This document shows, piece by piece, positions 26,882-35,655 of a stretch of 64,000 bases of DNA; the first letter of the stretch is position 1; every line of letters starts with the position of its first letter. Location of the stretch: positions 4,195-68,194 of the forward strand of contig CAZBWO010000019.1 in assembly GCA_964495885.1 (NCBI GenBank), read 5' to 3'. This DNA is from PALG01 sp964495885. GTDB lineage: Bacteria > Bacteroidota > Bacteroidia > Flavobacteriales > Flavobacteriaceae. A program made the position numbers and the translations under genes. The notes beneath the pieces were generated by a model, which was not told where the DNA came from, ran no database searches, and saw nothing but the letters and a program-made list of their open reading frames with translations.

Positions 26882-29800
26882 ATGAGTATGATTAGACAGC
26901 TTTGTGTGTGCTTTTTATTGGTCTTGGCTTGGACTTCATTTTCCCAGGAAAGTCGATTGAAACATCAATTGTTTCAACAGCGTGATGGCTTATCCATAGA
27001 TTACATGGATACAATGGCATTTGATGATGATGGCTTTTTATGGTTGGGGGGTGCCAATTTAGATACCCGTGAAATCATTAACAGTAATCAAAAAGTATTT
27101 CTTCAGCGTTTCACAGGAAAAGTATTTGATAAAATACCCTTACCAGATCTTGAATTTCCAATCATATCCATTAGACAGCTTTTGAAGCGCGCAGATGGCC
27201 AGATATATGTGATTGGTATTTATGAAGGAGGGAGTAATTTTCTGTTGTTGCTAAATCCGTATACTTTGCAATTTCAACAAATTGCAATTCCTTCAAGTGA
27301 TGGAAAGTCGCATATAGCACCAATTGTTAGCTACAAAGGGAAAGATTACCTCTGGTATCAATTGGGACAGGAGCTGGTATTTACACAGATTACCGAAGAT
27401 CTTAATTTAACGGAATTATTTCGATACAACGGAATTAAAGAACAATTTACACTGGAGGAGCTTACCATTTTCCGTCCTTTTAAAGATTTTTTAATCATTG
27501 GTGACAATCGTTTTCCAGTACATTTTTTTGATTGGAACGGAAAGCTACTTCATGTGGAAACTACACTCTTTCATCGTGAAAGACCTAGTAGCCTTTTTGG
27601 GAAACCCTATATAGATGATTTCTTCCAAAAAGCAGACACTACTTTTTTAGTCCTCTTTAATGAACCTTATCTTCATTATGTATCTGCTTCCAATAAAAAA
27701 GTACTCCCAACTCCTAAGTCCGTAAAAATACCGAAGCATGAAAATTTTAAAATTGTACGGGATACGGTTGGCAGTGCATTATGGATTGGGTCATTTGCAC
27801 AGAACTTAGAAATGGCTAGCTATGAAAAAGGAACATTTCAAACCCTTGACAATATGCCAGTACTAGAGACTTCGTCTCCTATACAAGGAATTTCACAAAA
27901 CTTGGAAGAAGAGGTGTGGATTGGCAACAACCATAGGCAATTACATCACTTTCAGTTTCCATCAAAGCTTGTGCAATCCTTTCTTCAGGGCAAAAGTATA
28001 CGAACCCTATTTCCACTCCAAAATGAAAAGTACATTGTTGCTACCGAACGCTCGGGTTGGTATGAATTAAATCTTTCCACAAGGAAAATAAAACCTTATA
28101 CTCTTTTTAGTGATGGAATATCCTATTCAGCCCATTCTTCAAGGGAAATAATCCCAGACGGAAATACCTTTTGGAGTAACACCAATAATGCTATTATTGA
28201 AATAGACACGCTAACTAGGAGCGTAAATGCATATCGTCACTATCCTGTAATTTGCTTAAAAAAGGCTACGGATAGCACGTTGGTTTATGGAACCAACGGC
28301 TACGGATTGGTAGAGTTTAACAAAAAAACAAAACAACACAGGCTTTTGGTGGAAACACCGGAATTGGACATCATTGATTTGGCTCATCACGGAAATACAT
28401 GGGTGGGAGCCACTAACAAAGGGGTTTTTACCTATAATGAAGTGACCAAAGAATTTCAGCTGTATGCGGGCGATACCTTGCCGGACACCTACTTCTTGAT
28501 GGTTACGTATCATCCTAACTTTGGATTTCTATTGGGTTCCAGAACTGGAAAAATCATTGGTTTTCAACCCGAAACCCAAAAGTTTACAACCCTCTACGAG
28601 GATACCCTTGAAGCTGGAATAGCCACTATTTTATTTGATAAAGACTGGTGGTGGATCAACACATTCAATGGCTTTGTATCTTTTCATCCGGAAACAAAAG
28701 AGACTTTTAGGTATAATGAAAAGGACGGCTTTAGCCACCCAGAAGCGAATAGATATAGTGCTGTCAATACACAAAATGGATTACTGGTAGGGACATTGAA
28801 TGGATTAAATTATTTTCAGCCAGCATTATTGCCCACGAAAAGTAGACAAAAAGAATTGACCCTTTTGGGTATTTCCTACTTCGATAAATCCACAGGGCAA
28901 ATCAGGAAAATTCAGGATAGGGAAGCCATTCAGGCCATGGAGGTCATAACTCTTCCACAGGAAAATAAAGAACTCGGACTGTCATTTGCTTTGACCCATA
29001 ATCTTCAGCAAGCGAGCCATAAGTATCGGTACCGACTTAATGATCAAGATTGGGTAAATATGCAACAGGAAGAAAGCATTCGGTTTCCAAATCTAGCGGC
29101 GGGGGAGTATGCATTAACCATTGAGGCGTTGGATCTTTCTGGAAAAAGTATATCGGCTCCGCTTCAGATATCCATCGTTTCAGAACAATTCTTTTACAAG
29201 ACCACTTGGTTTTACTTGTTGTTCATTGGGTTTGTTATATTATTTTCCTTGTACTTGTTATGGCAATCCAAAGAAAAAAGAAGATTGCAGGAATCCCTTT
29301 CCGAAGGCTTACTAACCGCCCAGGAAACTGAGCGCAAGCGCATTGCCAAAGAATTACACGATAGCGTTGGACAACAACTTACGCTCATTAAGCAAAAAGC
29401 CCAACACGATGCGCAAGAGGAATATGCAAGCCTAACCAATGCTGCATTAGAGGAAGTGCGTGGAATCTCAAGAGGGTTATATCCTGTGGTGCTCCAGCAA
29501 CTTGGACTTTCAGAAAGCTTGGAACAATTAATTATAGAGTTGGATGAAAAGACCCCATTGAATTTCTTCACGGAAATAGAAGATGTTGATTCGTATTTCA
29601 ATGAAGAGCAAAGTTTGAATTTATATCGGTTTGCACAGGAAGTGATGTCCAATATCCTAAAACACGCCGAGGCCTCTACGGTGACCATTCAGCTATTGGA
29701 TGAACCACAACATATCAAACTATTCATTAAAGATGACGGGAAAGGCTTTCAATTTTCGGAACAATTAAAACAGCAAAGTTTAGGATTGAAAACCTTGGTG

Positions 29801-29887
29801 GAGCGAATTCGGATTTTAAAAGGTATATTGCAGGTAGACAGCACTCCTGGCAGCGGAACGATTATTACCGCAAAAATAGAGAAATGA
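26882..29887 (+). CDS. sensor histidine kinase with periplasmic beta-propeller and HisKA_3 core
   Basis: This 1001-residue sensor has a signal peptide (CVCFLLVLAWTSFSQ), then a large periplasmic region of two-component-regulator propeller repeats, seen in segments such as FDDDGFLWLGG, AGDTLPDTYFL and GLLVGTLNGLNYF. A Y_Y_Y-type domain (YRYRLNDQDWVNMQ) precedes one membrane helix (WFYLLFIGFVILFSLYLLW, about 775-795). The cytoplasmic part has a HisKA_3 dimerisation helix (RIAKELHDSVGQQLTLIK, phospho-His about 825) and a NarL-class HATPase (EVMSNILKHAEAS, DDGKGF, GLKTLVERI). There are no receiver or AraC domains. Its partner is the overlapping LuxR-type regulator. The upstream dehydrogenase may supply or respond to the sensed condition; the ligand is unknown. 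Confidence 0.92.
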   Translation: MSMIRQLCVCFLLVLAWTSFSQESRLKHQLFQQRDGLSIDYMDTMAFDDDGFLWLGGANLDTREIINSNQKVFLQRFTGKVFDKIPLPDLEFPIISIRQLLKRADGQIYVIGIYEGGSNFLLLLNPYTLQFQQIAIPSSDGKSHIAPIVSYKGKDYLWYQLGQELVFTQITEDLNLTELFRYNGIKEQFTLEELTIFRPFKDFLIIGDNRFPVHFFDWNGKLLHVETTLFHRERPSSLFGKPYIDDFFQKADTTFLVLFNEPYLHYVSASNKKVLPTPKSVKIPKHENFKIVRDTVGSALWIGSFAQNLEMASYEKGTFQTLDNMPVLETSSPIQGISQNLEEEVWIGNNHRQLHHFQFPSKLVQSFLQGKSIRTLFPLQNEKYIVATERSGWYELNLSTRKIKPYTLFSDGISYSAHSSREIIPDGNTFWSNTNNAIIEIDTLTRSVNAYRHYPVICLKKATDSTLVYGTNGYGLVEFNKKTKQHRLLVETPELDIIDLAHHGNTWVGATNKGVFTYNEVTKEFQLYAGDTLPDTYFLMVTYHPNFGFLLGSRTGKIIGFQPETQKFTTLYEDTLEAGIATILFDKDWWWINTFNGFVSFHPETKETFRYNEKDGFSHPEANRYSAVNTQNGLLVGTLNGLNYFQPALLPTKSRQKELTLLGISYFDKSTGQIRKIQDREAIQAMEVITLPQENKELGLSFALTHNLQQASHKYRYRLNDQDWVNMQQEESIRFPNLAAGEYALTIEALDLSGKSISAPLQISIVSEQFFYKTTWFYLLFIGFVILFSLYLLWQSKEKRRLQESLSEGLLTAQETERKRIAKELHDSVGQQLTLIKQKAQHDAQEEYASLTNAALEEVRGISRGLYPVVLQQLGLSESLEQLIIELDEKTPLNFFTEIEDVDSYFNEEQSLNLYRFAQEVMSNILKHAEASTVTIQLLDEPQHIKLFIKDDGKGFQFSEQLKQQSLGLKTLVERIRILKGILQVDSTPGSGTIITAKIEK

Positions 29888-30534
29888 TGCATCAAAAAGA
29901 TATTTCCATTGTGGTGGCAGATGATCACCCCTTATTACTCAAAGGGCTTGTAGATCAGTTGCAGGAGCACCAATTCAACGTGGTTGAAACTGTCGCCAAT
30001 GGTATGGAAGCATTAAATGCTATTGTGAAGCATGAGCCAGATGTTGCAATATTGGATATTGAAATGCCATTGCTTTCAGGTTTTGAAGTCATAAAAAAAT
30101 GCAAGGACTCCCAACTCAAAACAAAACACATTATCCTCACATCCCATAAGGAACGTGCCTTTGTGATAAAAGCAAAAAAGCTGAATATTTCAGGCTATTT
30201 GCTCAAAGACGAACCCTTTGCAGCAATTCAAGAATGTATTCTATCTGTCATGCGGGGTGAGCCCTGTTTTTCAGAGGTTTTCAATGCTATTTTTGATAAT
30301 GAAATCTCTCCGCAGATGCAGAAAATCAAATTTCTTTCCCCTTCAGAAAGAACCGTCATCCGTCTTGTGGCACAAGGAAAAACTTCCAAGGAAATAGGCA
30401 GTATTCTAAGTATCTCCCACCGAACTGTTCAAAAGCATCGTGGAAACATTATTTCCAAACTGGAATTGCCTCCAGAAATGGATGCTCTTTCCATTTGGGC
30501 ACGTGATCATAAGGAAATTATTCTATCCCTTTAG
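29884..30534 (+). CDS. NarL/LuxR-family response regulator
   Basis: This 216-residue regulator has an N-terminal receiver domain (acidic pair in VVADDHPLLLKG, phospho-acceptor Asp in VAILDIEMPLLSG, Thr/Ser in ILTSHKE, and the conserved Lys in GYLLKDEPF). The C-terminal LuxR helix-turn-helix reads LSPSERTVIRLVAQGKTSKE, then ISHRTVQKHRGNI. Its ATG overlaps the kinase stop (ATGA), so the pair is coupled. The next gene on the same strand begins 96 bp downstream and is the first of a six-gene secreted-protein operon, which makes that operon a possible target; this is inferred from position only. Confidence 0.95.
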   Translation: MMHQKDISIVVADDHPLLLKGLVDQLQEHQFNVVETVANGMEALNAIVKHEPDVAILDIEMPLLSGFEVIKKCKDSQLKTKHIILTSHKERAFVIKAKKLNISGYLLKDEPFAAIQECILSVMRGEPCFSEVFNAIFDNEISPQMQKIKFLSPSERTVIRLVAQGKTSKEIGSILSISHRTVQKHRGNIISKLELPPEMDALSIWARDHKEIILSL

Positions 30535-30630
30535 GATTTTAATACGTACCCCTGCGTAGTTTTTGTACATGCTTGCGTATTTCAAAGCATATGGGTAACT
30601 ACTACATTTACCTATGTAATTTTCCGCGGC

Positions 30631-33600
30631 ATGAAATACCTCTTACTCATAACAACAGTTTTGTTTTTCGGGAATGCCATTGCCCAAGATACTACACCTC
30701 CCACCGCTGTTTGCCAAGATATTACCGTAAGCCTAGATGCTACAGGAATGATTAACATTACTGCGGTACAAGTAGATAATGGTTCTACAGATGATGTGGC
30801 AATCGCCAGCCTAACCGTCACTCCCAGTAATTTTACCTGTGCCAATATTGGGGCCAACAGCGTAACCCTTACCGTAGAGGATACTTCAGGAAATACCGAT
30901 ACCTGTACGGCTATTGTAACGGTTGTTGATGATCTTTTGCCAACCGCTAACTGTCAGGATATCACAGTAATGTTGAGTGCAAGTGGAATGTATACTCTTT
31001 CTGCTGCCGATAGAACAACACTTGCCAATGGAAGTACCGATAACTGCGGAATCACTTCCATAACCGTTTCACCAGATACCTTTAATTGTACCGATGTATA
31101 CAATCCCCAAGCAGTAGATTTGATGATTACTGGGATAGCCGACGTAGATAATGGACTCCCGACGCCAGTAGATCGCTTGCAAATGCTTGAATTATATGTG
31201 TTGGAAGATATTCCTGATTTGTCCGTTTTTGGTATCGGCATCGCCAATAATGGGGGAGGAAGTGATGGTGTAGAATACAACTTTCCGGTACAATCTGTAA
31301 CGGCGGGCACCTTTTTATATATTGCTTCAGATGCTGCGGAATTCAATACCTTTTTTGGGTTTCCGGCCGACTTTGAATTTACGGCCTTGAACATAAACGG
31401 AAATGATGCCGTTGAATTGTTTGAAAATGCAAGTGTTGTGGATGTTTTTGGGGATATCAATACCAATGGTACGAACCAGCCATGGGAATACACCAATAGC
31501 TGGGCGTATCGAAAAGATGAAAATAAACCTAGCGGAACATTCACAGAAGGGGAGTGGTTGTACCTTGGAAAGGATGGATGGAATGATGCCGTAACCAACT
31601 ATGACATGAATACCTTGGTGCCAATGCCAGTAACTAACTTTAGTTTAAGTATCGGTGGTTCAAGTACGCCTGTGCAGGTAACGGTTACCGTAGAAGACTC
31701 CGAAGGAAATACCGATAGTTGCACCGCTAATGTCTTTGTACAGGATACCATTGCTCCTGTTGCCAACTGCCAAGATGTTACCTTGGAATTGGATGCGAAC
31801 GGAGAGGTATTTATACAGGCCGAAGAATTAGATAATACCCTTTCGCCTTCCACAGATAATTGTACTTCGAATCTTTTGTTTACGGCAGATCCCAGCGGAT
31901 TTTTCTGTAGTGATTTAGGAATGAATCCTGTGGTTTTAACGGTCATAGATCCTTTTGGAAATAGCAGTACTTGTACTGCCAATGTGGAAATCATAGATCT
32001 ATTGCCTCCAACAGTTACTTGTAAAAATATTACCGTTTCATTAGATGCCACTGGTATAGTTTCTATTGTACCAACCGATGTAGATGATGGAAGCTTTGAT
32101 AATTGCAATATCGCTTCCAGAAGTTTGAACATCGACACCTTCAACTGTGCTAATTTGGGAAATAATACCGTCACGCTCACCGTAACGGATACTTCCGGAA
32201 ATAGTGCCAGTTGTACCGCTATAGTCACCGTGGAAGACAACATCCCTCCAGTAGCAATTTGTCAAAATATTTCTGTTCCCCTGGATGTAAATGGAATGGC
32301 TTCCATTACTGCAAATGATATAAACAACGGAAGTACTGATGCCTGCGGAATTGCAAGTGTGACCATAAGCAACAACAATTTCGATTGTACCAACTTAGGC
32401 CCCAATACAGTTACGCTAAGTGTCACAGATCAAGAAGGAAATATAGGCACTTGCCAAGCTACCGTAACCGTAGTAGACACCGTAAACCCCGTTGCCATTG
32501 CAAAAGATATCACTGTTTCTTTGGGAACTTCAGGGAGTGTAAGTATTAGCGGACTTCAAGTGGATGATAATTCTACCGATAATTGTGGTATTGATACTTA
32601 TACAGTCACTCCTAATACTTTCGATTGCTCCAATGCAGGAACTGCGGTTTCAGTAACCTTGACCGTAACAGATTTCTCCGGAAATAGTGCCACAGATACC
32701 GCAATGGTGACCGTAGAAGATACGACTGCGCCACAGGCCGCGTGTAAAAATATTACCCTTCCGTTGGATGCAAATGGAAATGCCACCATCACTCCAATCG
32801 AAATAGATAATGGTAGTTCGGTTTCCTGCGGAACCGCTAATCTTTCCATAGATGTCAATTCCTTTAGCTGTGCAGAGGTAGGTCCTAATAATGTCACTTT
32901 AACGGTGATGAATGCAAACGGACTTACCGCTAGCTGTACTGCCGTGGTGACCGTGGTAGATAATTTACCTCCCAATGTGCAATGCCAAGACGTAACGGTT
33001 ATTTTAGACGGAAGTGGAAGCGGAACCATAAGTACGGGACAAATTGATAATGGGACATCCGATGCCTGCGGAATTGCCTCCTTATCATTGGATAGAACAT
33101 CTTTCGATTGTACCGATATTGGGCAACAAACCGTTACCCTAACAGCGGTTGACAATAATGGAAACTCCAGTAGCTGTACCGCCATTGTAACGGTCATGGA
33201 TAACATTCCGCCAACGGCTGTTTGTCAGAACATCACACTTCCATTGGATGTGAACGGAATGGCTACGATTACACCTTTGGATATTGATGGGGGAAGTACC
33301 GACTTCTGCGGCATCACTTCCCGAAGTATTGATGTGAATTCGTTTGATTGTTCTAATATTGGTGCCAACTCTGTGGTACTTACCGTCACAGATGGCTCTG
33401 GAAACACCAATAGTTGTACGGCAATTGTAACCGTAGTAGATACAACCCCGCCCATTGCTTCCTGCCAAAACATCACCATAAATCTAGATGCTACGGGTTC
33501 TGCATTTATTCAAGCCAGTGATATTGATGCCGGTAGCACTGATGCCTGTGGTATTGCCTCAATTAGCCTTAGTAATACTATTTTCAATTGTAGCCAAGTA

Positions 33601-34446
33601 GGAAGTAATAGCGTCATTTTAACCGTTACAGACACAAGTGGGAATAGCAGCTTTTGTACCGCTATCGTCACGGTTCAGGATGTGACGGCACCTACAGTGA
33701 ACTGTCAGGATATTACGGTAACTTTAGATGAATCTGGGGTGGCTTTTATTTCTGAAATTGATATTGATGCGGGTAGTTTTGATGCTTGCGGATTGTCGCT
33801 ACTAACCCTAGATCAAACTACATTTACTTGTGATGATATTGGTGCCAACACGGTTACCCTTTCCGCAGGTGATATCTTCGGAAACACGGCAACCTGTACT
33901 GCAACCGTAACCGTTTTAGATACAACAGACCCAATGGTAAATTGTCCGCCAGACTATGCCGTTGAGATCAATTCAGACGGTGAATACATTGTAGCCAATT
34001 TCCTTACGGAAGGAATTGTCATAGGAACCGATAATTGCGAGGATAGCATCACCCTTTTAAGCCAAGATCCAGCTCCTGGAACAGTTTTAGAATTAGGGAC
34101 CTATCCTGTGACAATCACCATACAGGATGGCAGTGGCAATACAGACAGCTGTTCATTTGATTTATTCGTTGTGGAAGAATTAGGGATTGTAGATGCGGAA
34201 ACTCTGCAGTTGAAGGTTTTTCCAAATCCTGTTTCCTCTCAAATTCACATACAATCTAACGAAGCACTAGAGGATGCTGAGGTGGTAATCTATGACCTAT
34301 TGGGTCGCCCTGTATGGAAACAATCAATTGAAGCAACAGGAATACTAGAGCTAACCATATCTATGGAATCGTTTCCTTCCGCAGTATACTTTTTAAAAGT
34401 GATAAGTCCGCAAGGAAACTTTATCACACAACTCATTAAAGAATAG
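30631..34446 (+). CDS. secreted HYR-type repeat protein with inserted lamin-tail-like domain and T9SS sorting domain
   Basis: This 1271-residue extracellular protein has a signal peptide (YLLLITTVLFFGNAIAQ). About twelve HYR-like Ig-fold repeats of roughly 83 residues each open with a variant of DTTPPTAVCQDITVSLD and close with SCTAIVTVVD. Each has two cysteines placed to form a disulfide. Inside the second repeat an unrelated block (about residues 154-343, ELYVLEDIPDLSVFGIGI and NGNDAVELFENASVVD) resembles a lamin-tail domain. The last 80 residues are a type A T9SS sorting domain (LKVFPNPVSSQIHI), so the protein should be secreted and fixed to the surface. An adhesive or matrix role is likely but inferred. 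It is the first gene of a tightly packed operon. Confidence 0.85.
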   Translation: MKYLLLITTVLFFGNAIAQDTTPPTAVCQDITVSLDATGMINITAVQVDNGSTDDVAIASLTVTPSNFTCANIGANSVTLTVEDTSGNTDTCTAIVTVVDDLLPTANCQDITVMLSASGMYTLSAADRTTLANGSTDNCGITSITVSPDTFNCTDVYNPQAVDLMITGIADVDNGLPTPVDRLQMLELYVLEDIPDLSVFGIGIANNGGGSDGVEYNFPVQSVTAGTFLYIASDAAEFNTFFGFPADFEFTALNINGNDAVELFENASVVDVFGDINTNGTNQPWEYTNSWAYRKDENKPSGTFTEGEWLYLGKDGWNDAVTNYDMNTLVPMPVTNFSLSIGGSSTPVQVTVTVEDSEGNTDSCTANVFVQDTIAPVANCQDVTLELDANGEVFIQAEELDNTLSPSTDNCTSNLLFTADPSGFFCSDLGMNPVVLTVIDPFGNSSTCTANVEIIDLLPPTVTCKNITVSLDATGIVSIVPTDVDDGSFDNCNIASRSLNIDTFNCANLGNNTVTLTVTDTSGNSASCTAIVTVEDNIPPVAICQNISVPLDVNGMASITANDINNGSTDACGIASVTISNNNFDCTNLGPNTVTLSVTDQEGNIGTCQATVTVVDTVNPVAIAKDITVSLGTSGSVSISGLQVDDNSTDNCGIDTYTVTPNTFDCSNAGTAVSVTLTVTDFSGNSATDTAMVTVEDTTAPQAACKNITLPLDANGNATITPIEIDNGSSVSCGTANLSIDVNSFSCAEVGPNNVTLTVMNANGLTASCTAVVTVVDNLPPNVQCQDVTVILDGSGSGTISTGQIDNGTSDACGIASLSLDRTSFDCTDIGQQTVTLTAVDNNGNSSSCTAIVTVMDNIPPTAVCQNITLPLDVNGMATITPLDIDGGSTDFCGITSRSIDVNSFDCSNIGANSVVLTVTDGSGNTNSCTAIVTVVDTTPPIASCQNITINLDATGSAFIQASDIDAGSTDACGIASISLSNTIFNCSQVGSNSVILTVTDTSGNSSFCTAIVTVQDVTAPTVNCQDITVTLDESGVAFISEIDIDAGSFDACGLSLLTLDQTTFTCDDIGANTVTLSAGDIFGNTATCTATVTVLDTTDPMVNCPPDYAVEINSDGEYIVANFLTEGIVIGTDNCEDSITLLSQDPAPGTVLELGTYPVTITIQDGSGNTDSCSFDLFVVEELGIVDAETLQLKVFPNPVSSQIHIQSNEALEDAEVVIYDLLGRPVWKQSIEATGILELTISMESFPSAVYFLKVISPQGNFITQLIKE

Positions 34447-34450
34447 AAGC

Positions 34451-34957
34451 ATGAAACACTTGAACTTTATAATCTGTATGCTTTTAGGAATTGGCAGCCT
34501 GTCTAGTCTCCAAGCACAGGAAATCATGCGTTCTACGGTTTCGGCCTCTGGTGGAACCTCACAAATAACCGTTGGGGAGCAAACCTTCATGGTGCAACAA
34601 TCGGTAGGACAGCAAAGTATTATTGGAACCCGTGAATCACAATCCACGATATATAGACAAGGCTTTATACAACCGCCTATTGCCGTTGCAATTATCAATA
34701 AAGAAGACCAAACGCTACAGGCTAGTCTCTTCCCCAATCCTTTTGAAAGCAATCTATCCATCATTTTTGAAGAGGCCATTATAGGAACGGTGAACGTGGA
34801 ATTATTCGACTTAAACGGCCGATTGGTTTGGCAGTCAAGTGAAAACGTAGATGGACAACGAATGGAACTAACCTTCGGTTTCCTAGCAAGTGCTTCCTAT
34901 GTATTACGGGTGGTACATGCCAATAAATCATTTAATGCAACCCTTGTAAAAAACTAA
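34451..34957 (+). CDS. small secreted protein with T9SS sorting domain
   Basis: This 168-residue protein consists of a signal peptide (FIICMLLGIGSLSSLQAQ), a short Bacteroidota domain of about 65 residues (SASGGTSQITVGEQTFMVQQ, then QSVGQQSIIGT) and a type A T9SS sorting domain (ASLFPNPFESNLSI to the end). The short middle part is often found as the whole cargo of tiny T9SS proteins whose role is unknown. It starts 4 bp after the HYR-repeat gene and ends 2 bp before the barrel gene, so it belongs to the same operon. Confidence 0.82.
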   Translation: MKHLNFIICMLLGIGSLSSLQAQEIMRSTVSASGGTSQITVGEQTFMVQQSVGQQSIIGTRESQSTIYRQGFIQPPIAVAIINKEDQTLQASLFPNPFESNLSIIFEEAIIGTVNVELFDLNGRLVWQSSENVDGQRMELTFGFLASASYVLRVVHANKSFNATLVKN

Positions 34958-34959
34958 CC

Positions 34960-35655
34960 ATGAAGCATTTTTACCTCATTATCTGTACACTATTTGTGAT
35001 AAGTGCTAGCCATGCGCAACAAATCTATTTGGAAACTGGGTTGGGCATCAGCAACTTTGAATTCACCAACAATGAAGTACAATCCTTGGAAGGATTGCAG
35101 GGCAAAACCAAAAATTACATCGCTGCAGGCTATAAGCATCCATTTTTTGTGAAAGGATTACACATTAGTGCTGGAGTCATTTATGATCAGTATGGTGCGA
35201 GTGGCAGCAATAATGCACTAGACCTTTCGTATGAATGGGATGTACAATATCTAGGATTGGATGCCGGTTTTGATTTTGATTTCCTACAAACGGGTGACTG
35301 GTCATTTTTTGTGAATGTTCATGGTTCCGGTGAACTCTTGGTGAAAGGAACCCAACGGCTTAACAATCAGGTGATAGATGTAAAAGAGGTAGAAGAATTT
35401 GATGATACGGCCTATTTCCTTCGAACAGGTGGTGGCTTTAGTTTCTCAATTTCGGAAAGGTCTTCCCTGTACTTACGCTATACCTACGGTTATGGCTTTC
35501 CGCTAAACGATAACAACAACTCACAAGTCACAGAGCTTAAAATAAATTCACATCATATTGGAATTGGTGCCATCATCAAAATTCCTTGTAAGGAAAAGGA
35601 GGAAGAAGTTCCTTTCGAAGATACCAACGAAACCCTAGATAACGAAACACCATGA
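34960..35655 (+). CDS. outer-membrane beta-barrel protein
   Basis: This 231-residue protein has a signal peptide (FYLIICTLFVISASHAQQ) and alternating strand pattern (YLETGLGISNFEF, YLGLDAGFDFDF, SSLYLRYTYGYGFPLND). A short acidic C-terminal tail (KEKEEEVPFEDTNETLDNE) replaces the usual terminal aromatic strand and would face the periplasm or surface. It could be an outer-membrane anchor for the fibre-like proteins encoded next; that is inferred from position. The stop overlaps the next start as ATGA. Confidence 0.75.
   Translation: MKHFYLIICTLFVISASHAQQIYLETGLGISNFEFTNNEVQSLEGLQGKTKNYIAAGYKHPFFVKGLHISAGVIYDQYGASGSNNALDLSYEWDVQYLGLDAGFDFDFLQTGDWSFFVNVHGSGELLVKGTQRLNNQVIDVKEVEEFDDTAYFLRTGGGFSFSISERSSLYLRYTYGYGFPLNDNNNSQVTELKINSHHIGIGAIIKIPCKEKEEEVPFEDTNETLDNETP

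Noticed and set aside
30954..33479. several minus-strand frames of 100-214 codons antisense to the HYR-repeat gene
   Set aside because: They recur in step with the repeat period of the real gene, which shows they are shadows of it.
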